Made by a program: the position numbers and the translations under genes
Shown here: one piece after another, positions 6,993 to 14,467 of the stretch
Numbering within the stretch: position 1 is the first letter of the stretch
How the letters are laid out: each line of letters begins with the position of its first letter
The notes under the pieces: model-generated
Databases searched by the model: none
Told to the model about the DNA's origin: nothing
The model's input: only the letters and a program-made list of their open reading frames with translations
DNA from: RUG12395 sp045541735
GTDB taxonomy: Bacteria; Bacillota; Clostridia; Oscillospirales; CAG-272
Reading direction: 5' to 3'
DNA length: 19,365 nt
Assembly: GCA_045541735.1 (NCBI GenBank)
Contig: JAZQJQ010000102.1
Location: 1-19,365, forward strand

Positions 6993-9041
6993 TTAATTCA
7001 TACCGGGAATCACAATACCCTCAGGGATCTCAAAACCGTCGGGGATCTCAAAGCCGTCAGGAATCTCAAAGCCGTCAGGAATCTCAAATCCGTCGGGGAT
7101 CTCAAAGCCGTCAGGAATCTCTATGCCGCCGGGAAGCTCAGTAGTGCCGTCGTCGGTCTTGCCGTCGTCGGTCTTACCGTCATCGTCGGTTCCCTCAGAG
7201 CCTTCATTTGCGCCCTGGCCGTTGATCACGATACCGTTTTTGTCAAGGAAGTCCTTCAAATAATCGGGGATAGCCTCAACGAGCGTTTCGTCTGTTGCAA
7301 GCTCGTCAACAACTCCCTGAAGCGTATTTACGGATTCTTCATCAAGTTCTACGTCCTTAACGATATCGGGAAGTGCATCAATAACCTCCTGGCTGAGGCC
7401 TCCGTCTACGATGATATCGGGAATGGAATCTATAACTTCCTCCTGGGTCTTTCCTTCGGTCGCATCTATAATGCTATCGGGAAGCTCGGGAGTATCAGAA
7501 GGAGTATCTGCAGGGGTATCAGAAGGATTATCAACGGGTGTATCCGTAGGAGTTCCGGCAGGAGTATCTGTAGGAGTGCTGTCGGAAGGCTTATTCTCAT
7601 TATTCTTGAGGCTGGTCAAAAAACTGGTTGCAAGAGTACGAACTACCTTTTTGGTAGAAGGACCGACAAGACGGCTGTCATTGAGCTTCATTACCTGGGT
7701 GGCTCCGCCGAACTGCAATTTACTTTCGCCGTTTTCATCCTCAACCACCTTAACTATCAGAGGAATGGTCTCCGCAAGGTACTTAGCTTCAGCTTCACGC
7801 TCTTCGTGAGTAGCAGTTGCCCAATCCTCAGCATCAACCTTGAATTCATCCTTGAGTCCAAGCTGCTTTACCATGGTAGCAAGACCGTAATCAAGAAGTG
7901 AAACTGTAGCGAAGTCGAATGAAGGAGCGGTAAGAAGTGAATCAAGCAGATCAGCAAGCATCTTCTCATCACCGAGAACAAGCTCTGCGCTTACCGCGGT
8001 AACGGAATTGCGCTGCATACCGTCAACAAAAACAAAGAATACTTCTTCTGCGGTATCGATAACCTCGAGATATTCCTCGGTATCATTATGAGAGAGCTTA
8101 TCAAGCAGCTCAACCACTATACTCTTGAAATCCTCAGGAATGGTAACGCCCTCGATTCCCTCTTCCCCGAGAAGAGCGTCGTGAAGAACGGCAGACTCGA
8201 GCGCAAGAACTACCGAAAGAGCTTTGGAGTTTCTGAGACTCTTAAACACTAAGTCAGCATCGCTCTTAGCGTGCTCGTCCCAATCGACTACCGGCATCTG
8301 GAAAGCGTGAAGCGCGTGAATCGCTGTAGACACAATATCCTTTGCATCTTCGTGCAAAGATATGTGATAGCCGTACATATCCGCAGTAGTAAGCTTGTTA
8401 AAAAGCTTGAATCCGAAGGTATACTCGCTAATAACCTCCGCAACACCGTGAGTATCCTTAAACTCAACGGTATCCTCAACACCCACAAGAACGTCTCCGA
8501 GGTCATCGGTAACGAAATGAGAGAAACCGTAGAAAGGCAGATTTACACACGCTACTACGATCAGAGCGGCAAGACCGCCGACAAGCAGGCCGAACAGACG
8601 GTGGCGCTTGAGCTGTTTTGTGCCGTCCTCCCTTGCCTTATACTTCTTGCCGGGAAAGATCGTAAACGCAAGGATCAAATATATAAGATAGCTGATGATC
8701 GAAAGGGCAATAAAAAGCACAAGAAAAACGAACGGAGCCGCAAATGCAAGAACGTATCCGTCTATCAAATGCTCAAGGGCCGGAGTGGACTGAAGAATAT
8801 TAAGTCCGGCATCGGCGATTACCTTATGAAGCGCATCGAGCGGAATGTTTTCCGTAGGAAGCGCAAGAATAAAAGCCGCTACCGCAGAAACGATCAACGT
8901 TCCGATGCGAATAAAGGAACGATGTATGCCGCGCCACGCACCCATCAAAATGCCAAACGCAATTACTACAAAAGTGAAAATCGTTAAAATAAGAGTTAAA
9001 GGCAGAGTTATATCCTGCGCACCATGGATAAGAATGTCCAT
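6993..9041 (-). CDS. CvpA-like four-helix membrane protein with long acidic, repeat-rich C-terminal tail
   Basis: A 682-residue protein. The first ~190 residues contain four membrane segments: TLILTIFTFVVIAFGILMGAW, then after a short basic RGIHRSFIR loop SFIRIGTLIVSAVAAFILALP, a long segment near FAAPFVFLVLFIALS, and LFGLLVGGLAALIVVACV. The G-x-x-R-G-x-x-R-S-x-x-R pattern after helix 1 resembles the CvpA family, though the similarity is inferred by eye. Residues about 190-480 are a mostly helical acidic region. Then come eight four-residue xDTP-type units (about 485-517), helical repeats with E-V-I-D-x-[IL]-P-D-I motifs (520-610), TDDGK units, and a run of GFEIPD hexapeptides (638-673) to the end. 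ATG 9039-9041 has GAGG at 6-base spacing; the GTG at 9053 has no ribosome site. It is first in a two-gene unit with the dockerin protein. Function unknown; a surface-exposed linker or anchor is an inference. Confidence 0.8.
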   Translation of the reverse strand: MDILIHGAQDITLPLTLILTIFTFVVIAFGILMGAWRGIHRSFIRIGTLIVSAVAAFILALPTENIPLDALHKVIADAGLNILQSTPALEHLIDGYVLAFAAPFVFLVLFIALSIISYLIYLILAFTIFPGKKYKAREDGTKQLKRHRLFGLLVGGLAALIVVACVNLPFYGFSHFVTDDLGDVLVGVEDTVEFKDTHGVAEVISEYTFGFKLFNKLTTADMYGYHISLHEDAKDIVSTAIHALHAFQMPVVDWDEHAKSDADLVFKSLRNSKALSVVLALESAVLHDALLGEEGIEGVTIPEDFKSIVVELLDKLSHNDTEEYLEVIDTAEEVFFVFVDGMQRNSVTAVSAELVLGDEKMLADLLDSLLTAPSFDFATVSLLDYGLATMVKQLGLKDEFKVDAEDWATATHEEREAEAKYLAETIPLIVKVVEDENGESKLQFGGATQVMKLNDSRLVGPSTKKVVRTLATSFLTSLKNNENKPSDSTPTDTPAGTPTDTPVDNPSDTPADTPSDTPELPDSIIDATEGKTQEEVIDSIPDIIVDGGLSQEVIDALPDIVKDVELDEESVNTLQGVVDELATDETLVEAIPDYLKDFLDKNGIVINGQGANEGSEGTDDDGKTDDGKTDDGTTELPGGIEIPDGFEIPDGFEIPDGFEIPDGFEIPDGFEIPEGIVIPGMN
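7021..7128 (-). repeat. Six tandem 18-bp units encoding [GF/GI]EIP[D/E]
   Basis: Six consecutive 18-base units, starting at 7021, 7039, 7057, 7075, 7093 and 7111, differ by only a few substitutions. On the minus strand they encode GFEIP[DE] five times and GIEIPD once, near the C-terminus of the CvpA-like protein. Units 2 and 5 are identical. The unit length is a multiple of three, so copy-number change would keep the frame. Confidence 0.95.
7147..7191 (-). repeat. Three 15-bp units encoding TDDGK-like pentapeptides
   Basis: Two near-identical 15-base units (7147-7161 and 7162-7176, differing at the last base) are followed by a third degenerate unit (7177-7191). They encode the TDDGKTDDG acidic segment between the helical repeats and the hexapeptide run of the CvpA-like protein. 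Confidence 0.75.
7489..7584 (-). repeat. Eight 12-bp units encoding xDTP-type tetrapeptides
   Basis: Eight 12-base units beginning at 7489 and most often reading GGAGTATC plus four bases (plus strand) encode DSTP, TDTP, AGTP, TDTP, VDNP, SDTP, ADTP and SDTP. This Thr/Pro/Asp linker is typical of extended cell-wall-spanning or surface linkers in Gram-positive proteins. Confidence 0.9.
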
Positions 9042-9064
9042 ATTTGACCTCACGTATATAATTA

Positions 9065-9078
9065 ATCATAATTATGAT
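9065..9078. promoter_or_regulatory. 14-bp perfect palindrome overlapping the -10/+1 region (possible operator)
   Basis: ATCATAATTATGAT is self-complementary over 14 bases and overlaps the proposed -10 element (9074-9079) and the likely transcription start of the CvpA-like/dockerin unit. A second small palindrome (ATGATATCAT, 9074-9083) overlaps it. The region is very AT-rich, so chance is a real alternative. Confidence 0.35.
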
Positions 9079-9102
9079 ATCATTATTATTATAGTATGTC
9101 AA
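9074..9102 (-). promoter_or_regulatory. Sigma-A-type promoter for the CvpA-like/dockerin unit
   Basis: On the minus strand a consensus TTGACA (-35, plus 9097-9102) is followed by a 17-base spacer and TATCAT (-10, plus 9074-9079, five of six consensus bases). Transcription would start near 9067, giving a leader of about 25 bases with a GAGG ribosome site before ATG 9041. It sits just downstream of the terminator of the ABC operon, as expected for a new unit. Confidence 0.75.
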
Positions 9103-9183
9103 CACAATTAAATTAAAATTCTGTATATCAATGAAATAATATATATCATTATTATTTCCCTTCCCCGTCATTACGATACAAAA
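9103..9183. other. AT-rich intergenic spacer upstream of the promoter
   Basis: No coding potential is seen here. It contains a second copy of the 14-base string ATATCATTATTATT (9143-9156) that also occurs at 9077-9090 across the promoter, 66 bases away. The copies could be paired regulator sites or just low-complexity AT sequence. Confidence 0.4.
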
Positions 9184-9215
9184 AAATTGCACACCGGAAA
9201 ACCGGTGTGCAATTT
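9184..9215 (-). terminator. Strong intrinsic terminator of the ABC transporter operon
   Basis: A perfect 14-bp stem (9184-9197 with 9202-9215) contains the GC-rich GCACACCGG arm and a 4-base loop; on the minus strand it runs into seven T residues (A at plus 9180-9186). It lies ten bases past the stop of the last permease gene. No comparable hairpin is seen between the genes upstream, so the whole minus-strand set from the right edge can be read as one transcript. Confidence 0.93.
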
Positions 9216-9224
9216 GAGGGTCTA

Positions 9225-10268
9225 TTAACCAACAAGTCCGCTTCGCTCGATACCTTGCACCAGGAACTTCTGGCAGAAGAGGTAGATTATTACCAGCGGA
9301 GCTATTATCATAATTCCGCAAGTATTGTAAATAGCGGAGTAGAAGAGGTTCTGTCCCTGATAAGTTGTAGTCAGCGAAGGCGGAATATCAACTATATCGG
9401 GCATAAGGATCGTCTTGTTGTTGGTGAAGAATACTTCTGTGTAGAAGTTATCGGTCCACTGCCAGCAGAAAGCGAACAGGAAAATGGTCACCATCATAGG
9501 AATGGACAGAGGAATGATTATCTGCCAGAAGGTGCGGAAAGTACCGGATCCGTCAATATAAGCAGACTCTTCAAGCTCATCGGGAACGCCGCCGTAGAAC
9601 TGACGCATCATAAAGATGTAAAGTCCGTTCTTGAACGCAAGACCGGTTACGGAGAGCAGGATGAGAGGCCAGTAAGAGTTTGTGAGATTCGCTATGTAAG
9701 GCTTATCAGCAATACCGAACTGATTGAGAAGATTGAATATCTCAAGCACGTCAAAGTATCTGAACTGCATATACATAGAAAGCTGAATGGTACCGTGAGG
9801 CACGATCATGGAGATGATAACCGCGAACATTGTAGCCGCATTTCCCTTGAACTTAAACTTTGAAAGTCCGTATCCAACAAGTGCGCAAACGATAGTCTGT
9901 GCAACTGCAGTGGAAAGTGAGAGGATGAGCGTGTTCGCAAACGCGGTCATATACTCGTTTTCAACGAATATAGCCTTGTAAGTATCAAGGGTCCAGTGCT
10001 TAGGAATAAGAAGAACGGTAACGTCGATAAAGTCTTCCATACCCATAAATGAACCGGTGATCTTAGCGAAGAAGGGGTAAAGAATTACGTAGGATATACC
10101 GAGAAGGAGCACAAGACGGAAGATATAGAATATTACCTTGGTAAGGAAGAAGGTGGTACCGAACTTCGCCTTGAGTCTTTCAAGGAGAGGCGTACGCTCA
10201 AAATCTACCTTTATCTTGTTCTTGCTCTCTTTAAGGACCTGAGGAGCTGTATTCTGATTGTTATTCAT
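9225..10268 (-). CDS. Carbohydrate ABC transporter permease, MalG/LplC type (second pair)
   Basis: A 347-residue inner-membrane permease (MetI-like fold) with about six helices after a long basic N-terminal stretch (about 40 residues). The ATPase-contacting EAA loop is ELEESAYIDGSGTFRTF...P (about residues 229-250), the C-terminal-group form with G at the usual position. The C-terminus, VQGIERSGLVG, is typical of CUT1 permeases related to LplC/YtcP. It is longer than the usual 270-300 residues because of the N-terminal extension and an extended external loop around residues 165-200. The ribosome site AAGGAGGTG is near consensus and the gap to the upstream partner permease is 12 bases. It is the last gene before the operon terminator. 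The solute is not deducible. Confidence 0.93.
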   Translation of the reverse strand: MNNNQNTAPQVLKESKNKIKVDFERTPLLERLKAKFGTTFFLTKVIFYIFRLVLLLGISYVILYPFFAKITGSFMGMEDFIDVTVLLIPKHWTLDTYKAIFVENEYMTAFANTLILSLSTAVAQTIVCALVGYGLSKFKFKGNAATMFAVIISMIVPHGTIQLSMYMQFRYFDVLEIFNLLNQFGIADKPYIANLTNSYWPLILLSVTGLAFKNGLYIFMMRQFYGGVPDELEESAYIDGSGTFRTFWQIIIPLSIPMMVTIFLFAFCWQWTDNFYTEVFFTNNKTILMPDIVDIPPSLTTTYQGQNLFYSAIYNTCGIMIIAPLVIIYLFCQKFLVQGIERSGLVG

Positions 10269-10280
10269 TTGTACACCTCC

Positions 10281-11246
10281 TTAGTCTCTGCGCTGATAGA
10301 AGACGAACGCCTTCGCAAGCAGCGCAAATATTCCGATTATGAGCAATACGATGAGGAAGTACATCCACGCCATCGCAGACGAGATTACGTTACCGTCCTT
10401 ACCGTCTGACGATGTCTTAGCTATCAGGTTCATTACCTGATTCGACTCAGACGTAAAGGAGTCGATAATGGTGTAGATACCGTTAACAAGTATCATCGGG
10501 CTTATCATCGGGAAGGTGATCTTCCAGAAGGTCTCCCAACCGGTAGCACCGTCCATCTTACAGGACTCGTAGATAGCAGGGCTGATAGACTGAAGAGCCG
10601 CAAGGAAGATAAGCATCTGAACACCGGAGCGGTTAACGATGTTAAAGATATTGTTAACTATCGTAGTAACAGTTTCGGTAAGGCCTTCGCCTATCTTCAT
10701 ATTGGCAAACAGTGCCTCGATTTCGATCGCCGATACGATCTGAGACGTAGTGGATTCCTGAACACCGGTATCGATGGAAGCTTCGGGATCGCTCATATAA
10801 TCGAGCATCGCGTTGCTGGCGTCGATCTGTGCGATAAGACCGGTGGAAAGAATAACGGGAATGAAGAAGATAGCACGGAATGCCGCGCGGCCGAACATCT
10901 TCTGGTTGAGCAGAATTGCTACGAACAGAGAGAAGATAACGATCGCGGGAATATCCATTGCAAGTGCGGTAAGACCTTTTGAAAGGGTCTTAACGAAGTC
11001 GGGATTCTCGAAAAGTGCGTTCTGATAGTTTTCGAGGCCGACAAATACAAGGTGGTAGGTCTGATTTCTTTCCTGAACTATGTGAGAAAAGCTGTATCTG
11101 ATGGAGTCGATTATAATCGGCAGGTAGATAAGCACGAAGCCGAGAATAAACGGCAGACAGAAGAACCAACCTGCGCGGGCTTTTTTGGAATCGAGCGAAA
11201 CCTTTTTGCGCTTAACGGGCGCCTTAACGGCTGTTGCGTTATTCAT
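10281..11246 (-). CDS. Carbohydrate ABC transporter permease, MalF/UgpA type (second pair)
   Basis: A 321-residue MetI-like permease that would form the heterodimer with the following MalG-type gene. Helices begin at AGWFFCLPFILGFVLIYLPII (about 25-45); the EAA loop is IYESCKMDGATGWETFWKITFP (split here for length: YESCKMDG and WKITFP), about residues 225-245. Between the third and fourth helices is an insertion of about 60 residues (from IDASNAMLDYM to IVNRSGVQ), predicted outside the membrane and absent from typical MalF-type CUT1 permeases of about 290 residues. ATG 11244-11246 follows AAAGGAGGA. The DUF5696-like gene ends 15 bases upstream, and this arrangement suggests the two function together. 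Confidence 0.92.
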   Translation of the reverse strand: MNNATAVKAPVKRKKVSLDSKKARAGWFFCLPFILGFVLIYLPIIIDSIRYSFSHIVQERNQTYHLVFVGLENYQNALFENPDFVKTLSKGLTALAMDIPAIVIFSLFVAILLNQKMFGRAAFRAIFFIPVILSTGLIAQIDASNAMLDYMSDPEASIDTGVQESTTSQIVSAIEIEALFANMKIGEGLTETVTTIVNNIFNIVNRSGVQMLIFLAALQSISPAIYESCKMDGATGWETFWKITFPMISPMILVNGIYTIIDSFTSESNQVMNLIAKTSSDGKDGNVISSAMAWMYFLIVLLIIGIFALLAKAFVFYQRRD

Positions 11247-11261
11247 TTATCGGTCCTCCTT

Positions 11262-14200
11262 TCAGTTGATCTTAACGAAGCTATAGCTGTCGATCACGTA
11301 TTCCGTACCGTCTGCATCCCATACAGTAACCTGGAAGTTATTGTAGTTGATGATAAAGCTTACGGAATCTCCGTAGGTGACCTTAACTATAGAACCGTCA
11401 TCGGAAGTGTATTTGGTGGTGGTGTAATCAAAGGTGCCGGTCTTTTCATTAATAATTACCTTGCCGTCAGCATCCTTCTTAGCACCGCCTACTACCGGTA
11501 CTGCGGGAGCCTTCTCGGGTACCTCAAACTCGATCTTGGTACCGGCGGGAATCTCGCCGTTCTCATACTTCTTGCGGTAGTCATTTACTGCATTCTTATA
11601 AAGGGTAGCAAGCTGCTTCTCGTAGGTCTCGTCAGCAAGCTTCTCTGCCGCAATTCTGTCAGCCTCGACCTCATCGGCATCGGCAACACGCTCACCCATA
11701 AGGAATTCGTGACCGGTGATAAGCGTGGTTTGGAGAGAACCGATAGCATCGTTGAGCTTGTGGTACTGCTCTACGACCTCGTCCTTGGTAATGTCGTATC
11801 TAACGGCAAAGTAACGGGAGAGGTAGGTGCTTTCCTTGAGAAGCTCGGTGTTGTCGTAGTTAAGAATGAAGTAGATGGAAGAACCGGACTCGATAGCCTT
11901 GAGAAGTGCGTAATCGATATCACCCTCCATGTTAATGGGAGTGCCGGCAAAGTTGATGTAACCGTGGAGAACAAATCCAACGAAAGGAACTGCCGCACTG
12001 GTAAGAGCGTAACGGCTGCTGTCGAGGGATACGTTCAGAAGGTGGTCGAAATACTTGAGAGTGTATGCGTTACCGCCCTCACCGAGGATGCTTGCATACT
12101 CGGAATCAACCTTGTCAAGGAACTGAGTAACGAGAAGCTTGGTATCCTCTCTGTTGTAAGGCTCTTCCTTATCGAAGTCGGAGTTAAGGTCGGTACCCAT
12201 AGTGGAGAGTGCGATGCTGTTAAGACCGTACTCAGCGTAATTGGGAGAGAACATTTCGTAGAACTCGCCGTACGCGGAGGGAGAAACGAGTATACCGTCA
12301 TAGGTGGGAGTATCGGTAACACCGCCGAATACTACCTTGTAAACGTAACGGTCGTCAATGGTCTTAGCCGCGTGCTTCTTGAGGGAGAAGCCGTCGAACA
12401 TCTCGTCCCTTGCTACAGAGGTAAAGCTGAAGTCGGGATAGAGTCCGAAGCCCTTTTCGTTTGCATAAGCAACAAGCTCCTTGAAGCCGTCGTTGCCGCC
12501 CGCAGCCTTTTCCCACTTGAGCTTACCGGGCATATGTCTGCCGTACATGTTACCGTTAGCATAACCGGTGAGCTTGAAGTTGATATTGGAAATTCCCTCT
12601 GCAGCGAGCTCGTCGTACATAGTCTTGATATCCTCGAAGGAGGTAAGAGCAACGTCGACCTCAACGGGCATGGAGAGAACCTTCTCGGTGGTGGGAATGA
12701 TACCGAAGGTCTCAATGTAAAGAGGCATATCCTTCTTTGCAGTCTCTTCGGTGAGACGGGTGAGGATACCCTTGTTCTCAAGGTAATCGCGGTATGCCTT
12801 TGCCATACCTACCCAGGATGCCTCATAGTATTTATCAAGACCCTTGGATTCCGCAAGCTCGGCATCGTTGAGCATTACGAGATTATAGGTGAGCTTACCA
12901 ACGTACTTTCTCTCGGATACTACGGTGATCATAGATGAGGAACCTACGCTGATAGAGCCTGCAAGGCTGTACTGGTCCTTAGGACGGGGGTTGAACTTAG
13001 TGATGATGGAATAATACTTATGGGTGGTACCGCCGCTGGTGCTCATGATGGATACGAGCGCGTCACCTTCCTCGATAATAGCGAGGAAGCCCTTGGAGGT
13101 GTTGGTCGTTACGTTCTCGTAATTTGTCTGAGTTACCTTTTCTACGGTGCCGTCCTCATGCACTCTGTCTACCTCGACCGTGGTCGCAACGCGCTCGGTC
13201 TTCGTGGTATTTTCCACGACACCGAATACCGGCATACGCATGGTCTGGGACTTTGTGCCGGAGATGGAGAGATATGCATAGTCAAGACCGTACATATCAC
13301 CCGCAAGGTTTACGCTCTTTCCAACGTAGTCCTCGAAGCGGGTGATCGCTCCGGAACCGTCGGGAAGGAAGTTGTAACCGGTGTACTTATTATCACCTGC
13401 GCCGAGATAAGGCAGGATCTGCATTTCCTCAAGAGTGTAGTTAGTCTCGTCATAACGGAGACCGTTAGCGGGAAGGCTGACGGACATACCGGTATCGGTG
13501 ACCTTATACTCAAGAGCAAGCTTGAAGAGTGCGGGTTCAACGGTATTACCGCTGTACTCAGTCTCCTGGTGGTCCTTTTCGAGCTCCTCAAAGGTGTACT
13601 CTGGGCAGAACTCCTTGATGTAACCCTCAAGCTGGAGAAGCTCGCGGTTAACGATATCGGAGGTAAGCACGTAAATGGGAAGATTCTTCTTTTTGGTTAC
13701 GGGGTAATCGTTGTACATCTGCGCAAGTACGCGCTCGGGGTTATTCTCATCGGTGGGGTCAAATACGAGGTACTTGAATATTACCTGACGTGCCTTGAAG
13801 CCGAGAAGCGAGTCGTTTCTGTAGCCTACAGGGCCGCTGGCAAGCCACTCTGCACCGGTGGGAAGGTTTGCTGCGATAAGGGAATCGAAACGCTCGGTGC
13901 TGATCATTCGGGGAACAAGGAAGGAGGACTGAGAACGTCCGATAGTGTACTCAACGCGTACACCGCCCTTGATCTTCTTAACTGCGATCTGCTCCATAGC
14001 GGCAGCATCCTCGTAAGAGGTATACTGCTTACTTGTACCGGTATTATCGGTATATTTGATAATGATCTGAGAAAGAAGCTCCATTCTCTTCTTCTCGGTA
14101 GTACCGGTGGTGTAAAGGTCATAGGGGTTAGTGGAAAGTACCTGTCCGGTAACGGTATCATAGCAGTATACCTCTCCGGTCCACGGCTCTACGTAGAGCT

Positions 14201-14453
14201 CGTAGCGGTCATTCCAAACCATTTTCTGCATGGTGTCAAGCTTTGCTTCGACGGTCGTAAAAGCAAGCTTGGTGTAATCCTGGAATTCATCGTAGATCTC
14301 ACCCTTGAAGCCCTTGGGTTCTTCTACCGTTTCACCCTCAGCGGGCGCGGTGGTAAGAAGTCCGTCGGTCTCCTCAGCGAAGGTAGGAAGGGCGAAGCTG
14401 CCGGCAAAGGTCAGCACGGCGAGAATTCCTGCAAGCAATCTGTTGAATCTCAT
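11262..14453 (-). CDS. Large secreted DUF5696-like protein (putative glycan-acting or glycan-binding, function unknown)
   Basis: A 1063-residue exported protein. Residues 1-27 are a signal peptide (RLLAGILAVLTFAGSFALPTFA, cleavage near TFA-EE; written here in part only as RLLAGILAVLTFAG). I recognise the overall pattern of DUF5696 proteins from memory: GFLAIIEEGDALVSI near 455, AYRDYLENKGIL near 550, a putative barrel-like region about 575-900 that includes GLYPDFSFTSVARDEMF (about 670) and PFVGFVLHGYINFAG, and a C-terminal beta module ending SFIINYNNFQVTVWD. The middle region has the look of glycoside-hydrolase TIM barrels, but I cannot point to catalytic residues, so enzyme activity is unproven. 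No cell-wall anchor, TM helix or dockerin is seen at the C-terminus. Ribosome site AAAGGAGA; 14-base gap to the YIP1-type gene. Co-transcription with sugar permeases suggests a role in glycan capture or processing. Confidence 0.75.
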   Translation of the reverse strand: MRFNRLLAGILAVLTFAGSFALPTFAEETDGLLTTAPAEGETVEEPKGFKGEIYDEFQDYTKLAFTTVEAKLDTMQKMVWNDRYELYVEPWTGEVYCYDTVTGQVLSTNPYDLYTTGTTEKKRMELLSQIIIKYTDNTGTSKQYTSYEDAAAMEQIAVKKIKGGVRVEYTIGRSQSSFLVPRMISTERFDSLIAANLPTGAEWLASGPVGYRNDSLLGFKARQVIFKYLVFDPTDENNPERVLAQMYNDYPVTKKKNLPIYVLTSDIVNRELLQLEGYIKEFCPEYTFEELEKDHQETEYSGNTVEPALFKLALEYKVTDTGMSVSLPANGLRYDETNYTLEEMQILPYLGAGDNKYTGYNFLPDGSGAITRFEDYVGKSVNLAGDMYGLDYAYLSISGTKSQTMRMPVFGVVENTTKTERVATTVEVDRVHEDGTVEKVTQTNYENVTTNTSKGFLAIIEEGDALVSIMSTSGGTTHKYYSIITKFNPRPKDQYSLAGSISVGSSSMITVVSERKYVGKLTYNLVMLNDAELAESKGLDKYYEASWVGMAKAYRDYLENKGILTRLTEETAKKDMPLYIETFGIIPTTEKVLSMPVEVDVALTSFEDIKTMYDELAAEGISNINFKLTGYANGNMYGRHMPGKLKWEKAAGGNDGFKELVAYANEKGFGLYPDFSFTSVARDEMFDGFSLKKHAAKTIDDRYVYKVVFGGVTDTPTYDGILVSPSAYGEFYEMFSPNYAEYGLNSIALSTMGTDLNSDFDKEEPYNREDTKLLVTQFLDKVDSEYASILGEGGNAYTLKYFDHLLNVSLDSSRYALTSAAVPFVGFVLHGYINFAGTPINMEGDIDYALLKAIESGSSIYFILNYDNTELLKESTYLSRYFAVRYDITKDEVVEQYHKLNDAIGSLQTTLITGHEFLMGERVADADEVEADRIAAEKLADETYEKQLATLYKNAVNDYRKKYENGEIPAGTKIEFEVPEKAPAVPVVGGAKKDADGKVIINEKTGTFDYTTTKYTSDDGSIVKVTYGDSVSFIINYNNFQVTVWDADGTEYVIDSYSFVKIN

Positions 14454-14467
14454 ATGACTTCTCCTTT

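Noticed and set aside
7021..7128. The six 18-bp repeats as a CRISPR array
   Set aside because: Units are contiguous with no spacers and are in frame with a coding sequence, encoding a hexapeptide repeat.
8271..8987. Plus-strand 238-residue frame opposite the CvpA-like gene, and the 218-residue frame at 9207-9863 opposite a permease
   Set aside because: Both are rich in Lys/Arg or low-information composition, have no domain pattern, and lie antisense to genes with membrane helices and family motifs.
9042..9053. GTG-initiated extension of the CvpA-like protein
   Set aside because: There is no ribosome site upstream of the GTG, whereas the ATG at 9039-9041 has GAGG at normal spacing.
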